Below, one piece after another: positions 42,592 through 49,734 of a stretch of DNA of 53,980 bases. Numbering within the stretch: the stretch's first letter is position 1; each line of letters starts with the position of its first letter. This DNA comes from B8-G4 sp033720735. Its GTDB lineage: Bacteria > Bacteroidota > Bacteroidia > Chitinophagales > Saprospiraceae. A program made the translations under genes and the position numbers. Location: the NCBI GenBank assembly GCA_033720735.1, contig JAWWBX010000001.1:1-53980 (forward strand), in the 5' to 3' direction. The notes under the pieces are model-generated. The model was not told where the DNA came from, did not search any database, and worked only from the letters and a program-made list of their open reading frames with translations.

Positions 42592-42924
42592 TCATTTCAG
42601 TTTCTGCAGCAGTTCATCCTTGATGTCATCGGAGTAGATCCCGTAAGAATTCACCAGAATCCCCTTCAGGCCAAATTTTTCGGAAGAGATGGCATAAAGA
42701 ATCGATGAGTCAGCCGGGTTGGAATCTCCCTCGAACCGGAAGTACTTGTCAATGTGAAAATCATCCGGAGCAATTTTGAGGGTTCCATCACGGCAATCAA
42801 TACAGTCGCGCTGAAGATTAAAGTTTTCAGTGTATCCCTGCCGCTTCAGGGCATTGATCGCATCCACCAGATTGTCATATGTCTCCATCTGTACGAAGTT
42901 TTGATCGCATCGTTTCCTCGTCAT
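42592..42924 (-). CDS. Small conserved protein, unknown function
   Basis: A 110-residue soluble protein. The core reads ETYDNLVDAINALKRQGYTENFNL, then FHIDKYFRFEGDSNPADSSILYAISS and GILVNSYGIYSDD. I recognise this pattern from short Bacteroidota proteins that are often labelled phosphoribosylpyrophosphate synthetase; the size and lack of any PRPP motif make that label implausible. Two Cys pairs (CIDC and the early C) might bind metal. The ATG at 42924 follows the stop of the VOC gene by a single base (TGAAATG), so translation is coupled. A start at about 42885 (METYDN) is also possible. Confidence 0.75.
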   Translation of the reverse strand: MTRKRCDQNFVQMETYDNLVDAINALKRQGYTENFNLQRDCIDCRDGTLKIAPDDFHIDKYFRFEGDSNPADSSILYAISSEKFGLKGILVNSYGIYSDDIKDELLQKLK

Positions 42925-42925
42925 T

Positions 42926-43267
42926 TCATTGGTCCGACCAGACCGCGAGTTCATTGCCCGCGGGGTCCCTGAAATGAAATCGCCGGCCGCCGGGACATGA
43001 GAAGGTCGGTTGCAAGCTCGTACCGCCTGCGGCGATGATCGCCTGTTCGATCTCCGCAAGGCGCTCGTGGTACAGGACAACGAGGGCGCCATGGGCAACC
43101 GGCTCATCGCTTTGCGCGAAACCACCCTCCAGGCCGCTGTCAGAAAACGCCGTGTAGGTATCGCCGTAATCTGTGAAGGTCCAACCGAAGCAGGTCCGGT
43201 AGAATGCCTTGATCTGCTCCAGGTCAGGGGCTGTGAATTCGACGTAGTTGATCAGAGTGCGCTGCAT
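42926..43267 (-). CDS. VOC family protein
   Basis: A 113-residue single VOC domain (vicinal oxygen chelate fold) with both halves: TLINYVEFTAPDLEQIKAFYRTCFGWTF at the start and RRFHFRDPAGNELAVWSD at the end. The Glu near the end (NELAVW) is the usual metal ligand; the N-terminal His ligand is replaced by Asn or Glu, so metal binding is uncertain. Enzymes of this fold act as lyases, isomerases or resistance binders, and the sequence does not decide. It heads a minus-strand run with the 110-residue protein and the VOC-GNAT fusion. Confidence 0.88.
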   Translation of the reverse strand: MQRTLINYVEFTAPDLEQIKAFYRTCFGWTFTDYGDTYTAFSDSGLEGGFAQSDEPVAHGALVVLYHERLAEIEQAIIAAGGTSLQPTFSCPGGRRFHFRDPAGNELAVWSDQ

Positions 43268-43333
43268 ATCCGGCGATGCTGATGTAAGTTAACAAAGGGG
43301 CGTGAGGCCCGGAAAAAGAACCTGCGGTTTTGA

Positions 43334-43408
43334 TCAGCGATCCCCGTGCAGCATCCGCACAAACTCCTCCTTCTTGCTGCGCGAAATGTTGACGATCGAA
43401 TTGTAGCC
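43334..43408 (-). pseudogene. Remnant of a LytTR DNA-binding domain C terminus
   Basis: On the minus strand 24 codons read GYNSIVNISRSKKEEFVRML in part and end HGDR-stop. The ISRSKKEEF piece matches the C-terminal end of LytTR output domains, where (I/V)SRSKKxEF is the last conserved motif. An in-frame TAA directly precedes the fragment (43409-43411), and nothing LytTR-like lies upstream. It sits in the gap between the VOC gene and the redox operon terminator, so it is probably the scar of a lost response regulator. Confidence 0.45.
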
Positions 43409-43436
43409 TTAAATGTTCCTGCTCCATCAAACAAAA

Positions 43437-43466
43437 CGACCCGGCAGATCTTTGCCCGCCGGGTCG
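43437..43466 (-). terminator. Intrinsic terminator of the redox operon
   Basis: Perfect nine-base arms CGACCCGGC (43437-43445) and GCCGGGTCG (43458-43466) with a 12-base loop. On the minus strand TTTTGTTTG follows. It lies 25 bases after the stop of the cytochrome c gene, the last gene of the 43.5-48.6 kb operon. Confidence 0.9.
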
Positions 43467-43491
43467 CGATGACATGAAATGAAGCGTATGA

Positions 43492-43902
43492 TCACATTTC
43501 ACCGAGATGACGCATGTAGTTGACCAGGTGCCACACGTCCTCCTTGTCCGGGATCTTCTTCTCGAAGTTTGGCATTTCGTCGCGCCCGATCCATGTCTTG
43601 TAGAAGATGGCGCCATCTGATTGCCCCAAAAACTCCTCACTCGTAAAATCACCACTCGGCGTGTCGAGCTGGGCCGCCTTTGGCCCATCGCCCAGCCCTT
43701 CCTTGCCATGACAGGACTTGCAGTGCTGATTGTACAGCCCCTGGCCGATGTCGATCGATGCGTCATCAGCGGCGACCGGATTCTTCATGTTTTTATATGA
43801 TTCCGGAACGACCCATGACGGGTCCTGGGCGGTGCTGTCCCACGACTGGCTCAACAGAGCGATCGTGCCAAGCAAGATCATTGAAAACAGAATGCGTTTC
43901 AT
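43492..43902 (-). CDS. Periplasmic monohaem cytochrome c
   Basis: A 136-residue exported electron carrier. A signal peptide (KRILFSMILLGTIALLSQS) is followed by a class I cytochrome c domain with C61-K-S-C64-H65 for covalent haem. M110 in GRDEMPNFEKKIPD is the likely second axial ligand, as in the MPxF motif of small cytochromes c. The end WHLVNYMRHLGEM is the usual C-terminal helix. Start 43902 is preferred because the upstream extension overlaps the preceding gene. Last gene of the redox operon; it would take electrons from, or give them to, the Fe-S/NrfD complex. Confidence 0.93.
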   Translation of the reverse strand: MKRILFSMILLGTIALLSQSWDSTAQDPSWVVPESYKNMKNPVAADDASIDIGQGLYNQHCKSCHGKEGLGDGPKAAQLDTPSGDFTSEEFLGQSDGAIFYKTWIGRDEMPNFEKKIPDKEDVWHLVNYMRHLGEM

Positions 43903-43913
43903 CTCTCGAAGTT

Positions 43914-44810
43914 TTATTCGTTGACAGATTGTTGTTGCAATTTGCGCGTGTCGGACTTGATCCCGACAAGTTGAAGAAGAATGTACAGATAGTGTCCCCA
44001 GACGGTACCCATGAGCACAAAAAAGGTGATCAGCATCCAGAGCGGTGCGGCATCGGTCCATAGTGCTCTTTCAGGTCGATCGTGGTGAATTGGTTGGGTG
44101 CGCGGGGTTTTGAGAATCGAAGCGCTGAGCGAACCGTACGTGTCATGTTCGGTCACGCGCGCCACGATATCCAGGGTTTCATTGGCATCTCCCGGGAGGT
44201 CGCCAGGTACCTGCGCGAGAAGGCGACCATCGGCATCAGTCGTCCCCGTAAAGACTTTCAGGTCACTCAACATCCGGCGCACAAATACCTCCACCGGGAC
44301 ATCTTCGACCGGGACGTATCCGTCGGCTGTCCATCCCTGTATCAATACATTGAACTGATGATTCAAAGAGTCGTCCTCTGCCTGTTCGATCGTAAGCACT
44401 GCCGGAACCACAGAGGTGGTGGCGTCGTCATCGCTGATCGTATCATTTCCGGCAAATGAAGCACGAAATGCATACGTCAGAGATGTGCCGTCCATCATAT
44501 ACCTGATCGAGGCAAATCCGCGTTCGTCAGTCTCCGCCGAGCCGATGCGTACTTCCTCAATGGAGTCGCGGGCAACAAAATAGTCGACCTTCAGCCCGGC
44601 CATGGGCACGTACGACCGGCCGATCCGCGCCCGTACGAGAGCAGTCAGTTCGACTTCCTGGTTGCCCAGCTGCAGGCATTCCAGGGAGACCCGTGACCGG
44701 TGCTGGGCGTGCAGCGTATCGGGACTGATCGCCGCCATCGTGGCGATGAGCAGGAGCACGTTGCGCATCCAGCGGACTGTGCGGCGATGGCTTATCTGTT
44801 TTGACCTCAT
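43914..44810 (-). CDS. Ig-like exported protein with C-terminal membrane helix, unknown
   Basis: A 298-residue protein without a recognised family. A signal sequence lies at about residues 15-36 (RNVLLLIATMAAISPDTLHAQ in outline). The body has two beta-sandwich-like repeats: GFASIRYMMDGTSLTYAFRASFAGNDTISDD and, later, a VPVEDVPVEVFVRRMLSDLKVFTGTTDADGRLLAQVPGD stretch, reminiscent of Ig-like or bacterial big domains. A membrane helix at about 257-283 (WMLITFFVLMGTVWGHYLYILL) and a short cytoplasmic tail end it. Its stop lies 12 bases before the cytochrome c start, and its own start overlaps the NrfD stop (ATGA). It is probably a structural subunit of the same complex. Confidence 0.75.
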   Translation of the reverse strand: MRSKQISHRRTVRWMRNVLLLIATMAAISPDTLHAQHRSRVSLECLQLGNQEVELTALVRARIGRSYVPMAGLKVDYFVARDSIEEVRIGSAETDERGFASIRYMMDGTSLTYAFRASFAGNDTISDDDATTSVVPAVLTIEQAEDDSLNHQFNVLIQGWTADGYVPVEDVPVEVFVRRMLSDLKVFTGTTDADGRLLAQVPGDLPGDANETLDIVARVTEHDTYGSLSASILKTPRTQPIHHDRPERALWTDAAPLWMLITFFVLMGTVWGHYLYILLQLVGIKSDTRKLQQQSVNE

Positions 44811-46111
44811 GGCTTTTTCAGGATTTCAGAAACTGGCACGACCGTAACAAACTTGCTGGCCAGCGTGAACAGCAGCAGGAACGTCGCCAGGCCACCCAGG
44901 GTCAGTGACCATTCGACCCAGGTGATCGCATAATCCACATACTCGGGCCGCGTCTCCTGCATGGGGATCAATGGGGATTCTAACGTGGGTACAATGATCA
45001 GGTATCGTTTGACCCAGAGCGCGAGGACCATGATAGCAGAAACCAATGCCAGGTACCCGGGCTTGCGCAACCGGCGCACGGCCACCACAATGATGGGCAA
45101 AATGATCCCGGCGACATTGGCAAACAGGAATGCCGCCCCGTATTCAGAGAAACTGAACAACTTGTCCAGGACCTGGCTTTCCCAGTGTTCGGATCCATAC
45201 CAACTCGTGAGGTACTCGGAGAACGTGAAGTATCCGTACCCGGCCGCCAAAGCCAGCAACATGTAGCCGACATAGGTGAAATGCTTTTCAGTAATGTACT
45301 CCTGCAGGTTGTAGATCCTGCGAAAGATCCACATGGCAATGATGAGTACTCCCGTGCCGGAATAAATGGCAGCCATGACGAAATACGGCCCGAAGATGGT
45401 GCTGTGCCAGCCGGGGCGCAGGGTCATGCCAAAGATCCACGAGAGCACCGAGTGGACCACGATCGCCAGTGGAATGATCATCACGGCCAGCAGATCAATA
45501 CTGGTCTTGATGCGCAGTCGCTGCCGGGGCAGATCCTGATAACCCAGGGCGAGTATGCGGTAGAGCTTGCGCTTCCATTTGGCTACCTTGAGCACGTCCG
45601 TATCCCGGTAAATCGCGAAATCGCGGATCAGCGCAAGGTAGAGCAGCAGAATACTCCCCACCAGATAGGTCGAGATGGCCAGCACATCCCAGGTGATGGG
45701 TGATTGCAGCCGCGGGTAGATGATCAGGTGGTGCAACCGGTCCAGACGACCGACACAGAGCAGAATGAACACCGGTCCGACGATCGTCGCGATGACGGTG
45801 ATCAACTCGGCAAGCCGGATGAACGGTTTTCTCCACTCGACCTTGAGGAGATGGAGGATGCCTGAAATGACCGCTCCGGCATAACTGATGCCAATGAAGA
45901 AGATAAAATTGGCAATGTAGATGCCCCACACCACGTGATCGCGCATGCCGGTGACGGCGTGGCCGTATTTGACCTGGAAGTAAAGACCGACTCCACCAAA
46001 CAGGATCAGAAGCACGAGGAAGGCGATCCAGATCCGGGCGGCGAGCGACGTGCGTTCGAGTTGCGGAGCAAACTCCCTGAGTAACGCGATGGATGATTCA
46101 GCAATACGCAT
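44807..46111 (-). CDS. NrfD/PsrC-type quinol-interacting membrane protein
   Basis: A 434-residue integral membrane subunit with about nine to ten helices. WGIYIANFIFFIGISYAGAVISGILHLLKVEWRKPFIRLAELITV is a clear NrfD/PsrC segment, and the SPITWDVLAISTYLVG and GYYxLMYY-like loops also fit. These proteins exchange electrons with menaquinol and usually pair with a four-cluster Fe-S protein, which here is the upstream gene. They occur in polysulfide and nitrite reductases and in alternative complex III. The neighbouring gene order has no molybdopterin catalytic subunit. It starts 9 bases after the Fe-S gene stop and overlaps the next gene by ATGA. Confidence 0.92.
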   Translation of the reverse strand: MRIAESSIALLREFAPQLERTSLAARIWIAFLVLLILFGGVGLYFQVKYGHAVTGMRDHVVWGIYIANFIFFIGISYAGAVISGILHLLKVEWRKPFIRLAELITVIATIVGPVFILLCVGRLDRLHHLIIYPRLQSPITWDVLAISTYLVGSILLLYLALIRDFAIYRDTDVLKVAKWKRKLYRILALGYQDLPRQRLRIKTSIDLLAVMIIPLAIVVHSVLSWIFGMTLRPGWHSTIFGPYFVMAAIYSGTGVLIIAMWIFRRIYNLQEYITEKHFTYVGYMLLALAAGYGYFTFSEYLTSWYGSEHWESQVLDKLFSFSEYGAAFLFANVAGIILPIIVVAVRRLRKPGYLALVSAIMVLALWVKRYLIIVPTLESPLIPMQETRPEYVDYAITWVEWSLTLGGLATFLLLFTLASKFVTVVPVSEILKKP

Positions 46112-46120
46112 AGTGCAATG

Positions 46121-47062
46121 TCATTCCAGTGTGATATCGATAGCGGCCTTCTGCTCTTCCGTAAGCGACTCCATACCGCGTTCAACGGGGAATAACCGGT
46201 CGCGGGGCGGGAGGTAGTACACGCGCGGCTCGGTTCCCAGCTCTTCCTGGAAACGGTAGGCGCCGCCGTCACGCAGCAGGGCGCTCAGACGAACGGTATC
46301 CTCCCCATTGGTCACCACGTCTTCATTTTCGTCGCCGAAATAGAACACGCCGTTGGGGCAGGCAGTCACGCAGTCGGGCAGCTTGCCCAGGCGCACCATA
46401 TCGGGACAGAAATCGCACTTTTCAACAGTTCCGACCCGGCTGGGCAGGCTCTGTTCCGGGGAGTGCGCCATCGCCTGGATCTCCTCTGGCTGCTCCGGTT
46501 CGTCCCAGTTGAAGACCCGCGTCGAGTACGGACACGCAGCCATGCAAAACTTGCACCCAATGCAGCGCTCATTGTCGATCAGCACCAGACCGTCGTTACG
46601 CTTGAACGTCGCATTGACCGGACACACTTTCACGCAGGGCGGGTTGTCGCAATGGAAGCAGGTCTTGGGAAACCAGTACGGTGCGCCTTTTTCGCTGTCC
46701 TTCATCAACTTGACCGTGATCCACTCTTTGTCCTCAGGCAAATGATGCATCTTCTGGCAGGCCGTAATGCAGTTGCGGGCATTGCGGCAGCGGGCCAGGT
46801 CGATGACCATGACGAATTTCCGACCCGGAATCCCTTTTCTCGCTTCCTCGCGACTCACTCCCACCGTTTTGTGCACATGTCGTAGGTGCCCGGCATCGAC
46901 GGTGACAACTTCTCCGTCTTGCGTCAGGACCTCCACCTTGCCCTGCTTGCTGCCGCATCCGCATAGGGCAGAGCCGCAGGTAGCTGCAGCGGCAGTGATG
47001 ATGCCCATCCGCATGAAGTTGCGACGGTCCAGATAGGTGCTTGATGCTGGATGTTGTTCCAT
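46121..47062 (-). CDS. Tat-exported 4[4Fe-4S] ferredoxin-type subunit, one ligand missing
   Basis: A 313-residue NrfC/PsrB-like electron-transfer protein. A Tat-like signal is present (DRRNFMRMG at residues 12-20, then a hydrophobic Ala-rich run). Four cluster motifs follow: C92-C98-C102; C135-C138-C143-C147; C167-C170-C173-C177; and C216-C219-C231-C235. The first group has only three Cys: the expected CxxCxxCxxxC reads CRNARNCITAC, with Ala95 where the second Cys should be. That cluster may be [3Fe-4S] or use another ligand. It links the NrfD quinol protein to the cytochromes of the operon. Start overlaps the previous stop by one base. Confidence 0.94.
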   Translation of the reverse strand: MEQHPASSTYLDRRNFMRMGIITAAAATCGSALCGCGSKQGKVEVLTQDGEVVTVDAGHLRHVHKTVGVSREEARKGIPGRKFVMVIDLARCRNARNCITACQKMHHLPEDKEWITVKLMKDSEKGAPYWFPKTCFHCDNPPCVKVCPVNATFKRNDGLVLIDNERCIGCKFCMAACPYSTRVFNWDEPEQPEEIQAMAHSPEQSLPSRVGTVEKCDFCPDMVRLGKLPDCVTACPNGVFYFGDENEDVVTNGEDTVRLSALLRDGGAYRFQEELGTEPRVYYLPPRDRLFPVERGMESLTEEQKAAIDITLE

Positions 47063-47313
47063 CAGATCTGTCTTCCGTGTTGACGTAACCAGGAGCGCAG
47101 GGCTGTTTTTGAACGCACGGTCTTGCTACCGGGCGATCCCAGCGCAGATTTGGGTATTTCCACAAGTTCTCCCTGTGCATTGAGTACCTGCACGTACTCA
47201 TCTGCCGGGGCGACAGGGGTCTGTCGTCGTTTGAACAGGATCGCCAGGCTGCCCAGGAAGCCAACAGCCATAAAGTGCCGGCGGGCAGGTTTTGTGTTCG
47301 ATGTCTGCTTCAT
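47062..47313 (-). CDS. Small Tat-like anchored protein of the redox operon
   Basis: An 83-residue protein. The N terminus NTKPARRHFMAVGFLGSLAILF looks like a shortened Tat signal or anchor: a twin Arg, then a hydrophobic segment at about residues 14-28. The rest is hydrophilic, with EYVQVLNAQGELVEIPKSALG in the middle and a basic end. I do not recognise a family. The second half resembles the stretch EVLTQDGEVVTVD of the next gene, the Fe-S protein, suggesting duplication of that N-terminal part. The start at 47313 is preferred, as an earlier Met would overlap the barrel gene. The stop overlaps the Fe-S gene start by one base. Confidence 0.65.
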   Translation of the reverse strand: MKQTSNTKPARRHFMAVGFLGSLAILFKRRQTPVAPADEYVQVLNAQGELVEIPKSALGSPGSKTVRSKTALRSWLRQHGRQI

Positions 47314-47324
47314 GGCATTGGATT

Positions 47325-48218
47325 TTAGAAGTTCCACAAGCGGGTTACATTGAACCCGATCAGGATCTCGTTGTCGCCAAAGGCGTTTCGGTTGAAGGAT
47401 TGATTATACTGTGGGACAATGCCCTGGTAATTGCCGATAAACACCTGGAAGGCATGCGAACTCGTCACGAATTCCACGCCGAGGCTCAGATTTCTTTCCG
47501 GGTTGTCCTCAAGGTGGTCAGTGATCGGTTGATCAAAATTGGCGATGATCGCCGTGCCGCTGGTGATCTGCCACTTGCCGCCTACGCTGACGGCAAAATG
47601 ATCGTTCTCCATGAGTCCTTCCACCTCGCCGTTGTTGTCAAGACGCGCATCTACCTTGTTAAAATGCGATACGCTGGGAGCGATCTGCAAGGAGACCTTG
47701 CGCGAGATCTTGCGTGCCAGGATCAGTTGATGGAAGTATGACAACCGATCTCCACCCTTGCGATAGTTGATCTTGTCACGCGTTTCGATCGCCATGTTGC
47801 CGAAGTACGTGAGGCTCAGTGGCACGTGACCGGAGCGGGTCTGCTGCAGGATGGCGTACTTGGTATTGAAGTCCCACAGCAGGTTGTTTTTGGTGAAGCC
47901 GAAACCCACCGACAGGTTGCTGACCGGCACGTAGAAGAATCCGAATTTGATATTGGACGGTGCAAAGAAGCCCCAGAAGTCGTCGTAGCCGTTGTCCCAG
48001 GTCCCGAACCGGTGCACGATGTCCATTTGCAGCGTGCCTTTGATGGGGACCACCGCTGATTGCTGGTCGATCAGCAGTGTGCTGTTAAACATGGCACGGA
48101 CCGGCCGCCTGTCCACTTCCTCCCCGGTGTCCTGTGCCACCGACGGCGGGCAGAGCATGACCAGCGCAAACAGGATGAGTGGTGCCGCCACCCGGGCGGG
48201 GAGCGTGTTGCGTTTCAT
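47325..48218 (-). CDS. DUF5777 family outer membrane beta-barrel protein
   Basis: About 297 residues. A signal peptide (RVAAPLILFALVMLCPPSVAQ) is followed by alternating hydrophobic strands typical of a barrel. The features DIVHRFGTWDNGYDDFWGFFAPSNIKFGFFYVPVSNLSVGFG in outline and IGFNVTRLWNF at the very end, with terminal Phe, match DUF5777. Bacteroidota genomes often hold this family beside c-type cytochrome and Fe-S genes, which is the situation here. It may be an outer membrane conduit or assembly factor; the function is unproven. Start could also be 48245. It lies between the haem lipoprotein and the small Tat-like gene. Confidence 0.85.
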   Translation of the reverse strand: MKRNTLPARVAAPLILFALVMLCPPSVAQDTGEEVDRRPVRAMFNSTLLIDQQSAVVPIKGTLQMDIVHRFGTWDNGYDDFWGFFAPSNIKFGFFYVPVSNLSVGFGFTKNNLLWDFNTKYAILQQTRSGHVPLSLTYFGNMAIETRDKINYRKGGDRLSYFHQLILARKISRKVSLQIAPSVSHFNKVDARLDNNGEVEGLMENDHFAVSVGGKWQITSGTAIIANFDQPITDHLEDNPERNLSLGVEFVTSSHAFQVFIGNYQGIVPQYNQSFNRNAFGDNEILIGFNVTRLWNF

Positions 48219-48250
48219 GAGGTAGTGTTTATCAGTGTTTCCCATGATTG

Positions 48251-48643
48251 TCAATTGTCCAGTGCGCCTTGTTTGATCCATGCCAGCACGATGCCGTTGT
48301 ACTCCGGATTGGAGCCGGTGATCGGCATCGGAATGTCCCGCTCCCCGCGCATCCACAGGTAGAGCTCGCTCATCTCAGGCTCGGCGAGATCGATGTAACC
48401 ATTGGATGTGAGGGATGCGTAGGCATTGGCCGCGCTCAGATCAGGAGGCACGGCACCCGCCCCGTGGCAACTTGCGCTGTTGCAACCGGCATTGAAGATG
48501 GGGACGACATCCATCGCGAATGACACCGTGTCGATCGGTTCCGGGTCCATTTCCGGCAAGACCTCATCGTAGTAACATCCCTGGCTGAGAGCCAACACCG
48601 CAGCGAGGGCGGCGAGGTAGAGCAAGTGTCCGAGACGCATCAT
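48251..48643 (-). CDS. Haem-binding (CX4CH) lipoprotein
   Basis: A 130-residue exported lipoprotein at the head of the redox operon. The signal ends LALSQGC, a lipobox with Cys23. The mature protein has C54-N-S-A-S-C59-H60 (CX4CH), a variant of the CXXCH haem motif seen in planctomycete-type small cytochromes, in VVPIFNAGCNSASCHGAG. MRGERDIPMPITG later gives a candidate Met ligand. The end, VLAWIKQGALDN, is the common finish of this family. It would sit on the outer face of a membrane and exchange electrons with the other cytochrome. Confidence 0.85.
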   Translation of the reverse strand: MMRLGHLLYLAALAAVLALSQGCYYDEVLPEMDPEPIDTVSFAMDVVPIFNAGCNSASCHGAGAVPPDLSAANAYASLTSNGYIDLAEPEMSELYLWMRGERDIPMPITGSNPEYNGIVLAWIKQGALDN

Positions 48644-48664
48644 GATTGGTGATTGTTGACGCGT

Positions 48665-48708
48665 CTAAACTAGGAGGGGGTAGGCGTTTGCAATATGACG
48701 GAAGTCAT
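48665..48708 (-). promoter_or_regulatory. Redox operon promoter with CRP/FNR-like palindrome
   Basis: Minus strand. The -7 box TAGTTTAG (48665-48672) matches TAnnTTTG at seven of eight positions, 22 bases before the first ATG. Upstream, ATGAC-N4-GTCAT (48695-48708) is a perfect 5-4-5 palindrome, the spacing of FNR/FixK-type sites. Its centre (48701.5) is about 40 bases from the start site expected from the -7 box, close to the -41.5 position of class II activators. Confidence 0.55.
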
Positions 48709-48816
48709 CTGCGGGACTGACTTCAGTGTATCACTTTGTGTGCCGGTGTTCAGGTGCTCAGGTCGGGGACGGCAGCCGGGGATGCTTCAGACGGTCACGG
48801 AGGCACTACTCATCAC

Positions 48817-49734
48817 TCAGAACGAAAAACTCTCCTTGAAGGCGACCAGCTCGTCGTGGAACGACTGCTCGGGCAATGCCACGTGATCAAAGATGCGGCA
48901 CGGCACCGCGGTGCGCACGTCACGCAGCTTCAGACTGTAATTGACATGGATGCTGTCGAGCCCGGGATACAGCGTCCGGACCTCTGCGGCCACCTCATTG
49001 ATAGACAGGTTGTGTTCCACGGCATTGTACAATCCCGGCGGATACTTGTCATTGATCGCCCCGACGATACAGTGCGCGATCTTGTCCACATGAATAAACG
49101 AGCGGTATTGATCCCCACTCCCGTTGATCTGGATGCGGCCGATGAAATTGGCATTAAACATGAATCTGTTGATCACCGCATCGATCCGGTACGAAGGGTT
49201 GTAGCCGTAGACGTTGCCCGAGCGCAGGATGTACAGCTGCCTGCTATCCGCAAGCAGTCCAAACTGCCGTTCACCGTCCAGCTTGGAGATCCCGTAAAAG
49301 GAGTGGGGGTTTGGGTCGATGGTCTCATCGACCGCTTCACGGCGGCTGCCGTACACGGAAATGCTGCTCAGGTAGATGACCTTTTGCACGTCAGAGCGTT
49401 CGATCGCGCGCGACACCTGAGCCGATCCCCAGTGATTGACCTGGTCGTACTGGTGGGCCTCGTGATCGGCGAAAGGGGTCGTCACCTTGGCAGCCAGATG
49501 CACGACACAGTCAACGTCCTGCAGGGCGCGTTCGAGCGAGCGGCCATCGAGGATATCTCCCAGAATAAAGCGCACCGGCTTGTGGTCGAAGCGGGCCTCG
49601 GTAAAAAAGCTGTAGTTCTGCCGCGAGAGATTGTCATAGATCGTAATGGAATGCAAATGATCCACGTCTTCCAGCAACTGGCTGACCAGACTGTAGCCGA
49701 TGTAACCTGCCCCGCCCGTGATCAGTACCTTCAT
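48817..49734 (-). CDS. NAD(P)-dependent epimerase/dehydratase (extended SDR)
   Basis: A 305-residue Rossmann-fold enzyme of the extended short-chain dehydrogenase family, acting on nucleotide sugars or related compounds. KVLITGGAGYIGYSLVSQLL has the GxxGxxG cofactor motif. CVVHLAAKVTTPF, the catalytic YLSSISVYG (Ser) and YGISKLDGE (Tyr-x3-Lys) are all present, and LRSGNVYGYNP follows. The substrate cannot be read. The start overlaps the stop of the cysH-type gene upstream (ATGA at 49731-49734), so both are probably cotranscribed; a sugar-sulfate modification is one possible link, inferred only. Confidence 0.9.
   Translation of the reverse strand: MKVLITGGAGYIGYSLVSQLLEDVDHLHSITIYDNLSRQNYSFFTEARFDHKPVRFILGDILDGRSLERALQDVDCVVHLAAKVTTPFADHEAHQYDQVNHWGSAQVSRAIERSDVQKVIYLSSISVYGSRREAVDETIDPNPHSFYGISKLDGERQFGLLADSRQLYILRSGNVYGYNPSYRIDAVINRFMFNANFIGRIQINGSGDQYRSFIHVDKIAHCIVGAINDKYPPGLYNAVEHNLSINEVAAEVRTLYPGLDSIHVNYSLKLRDVRTAVPCRIFDHVALPEQSFHDELVAFKESFSF

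Noticed and set aside
42592..42924. Phosphoribosylpyrophosphate synthetase label for the 110-residue protein
   Set aside because: No PRPP-binding motif and far too short for the enzyme; kept as unknown.
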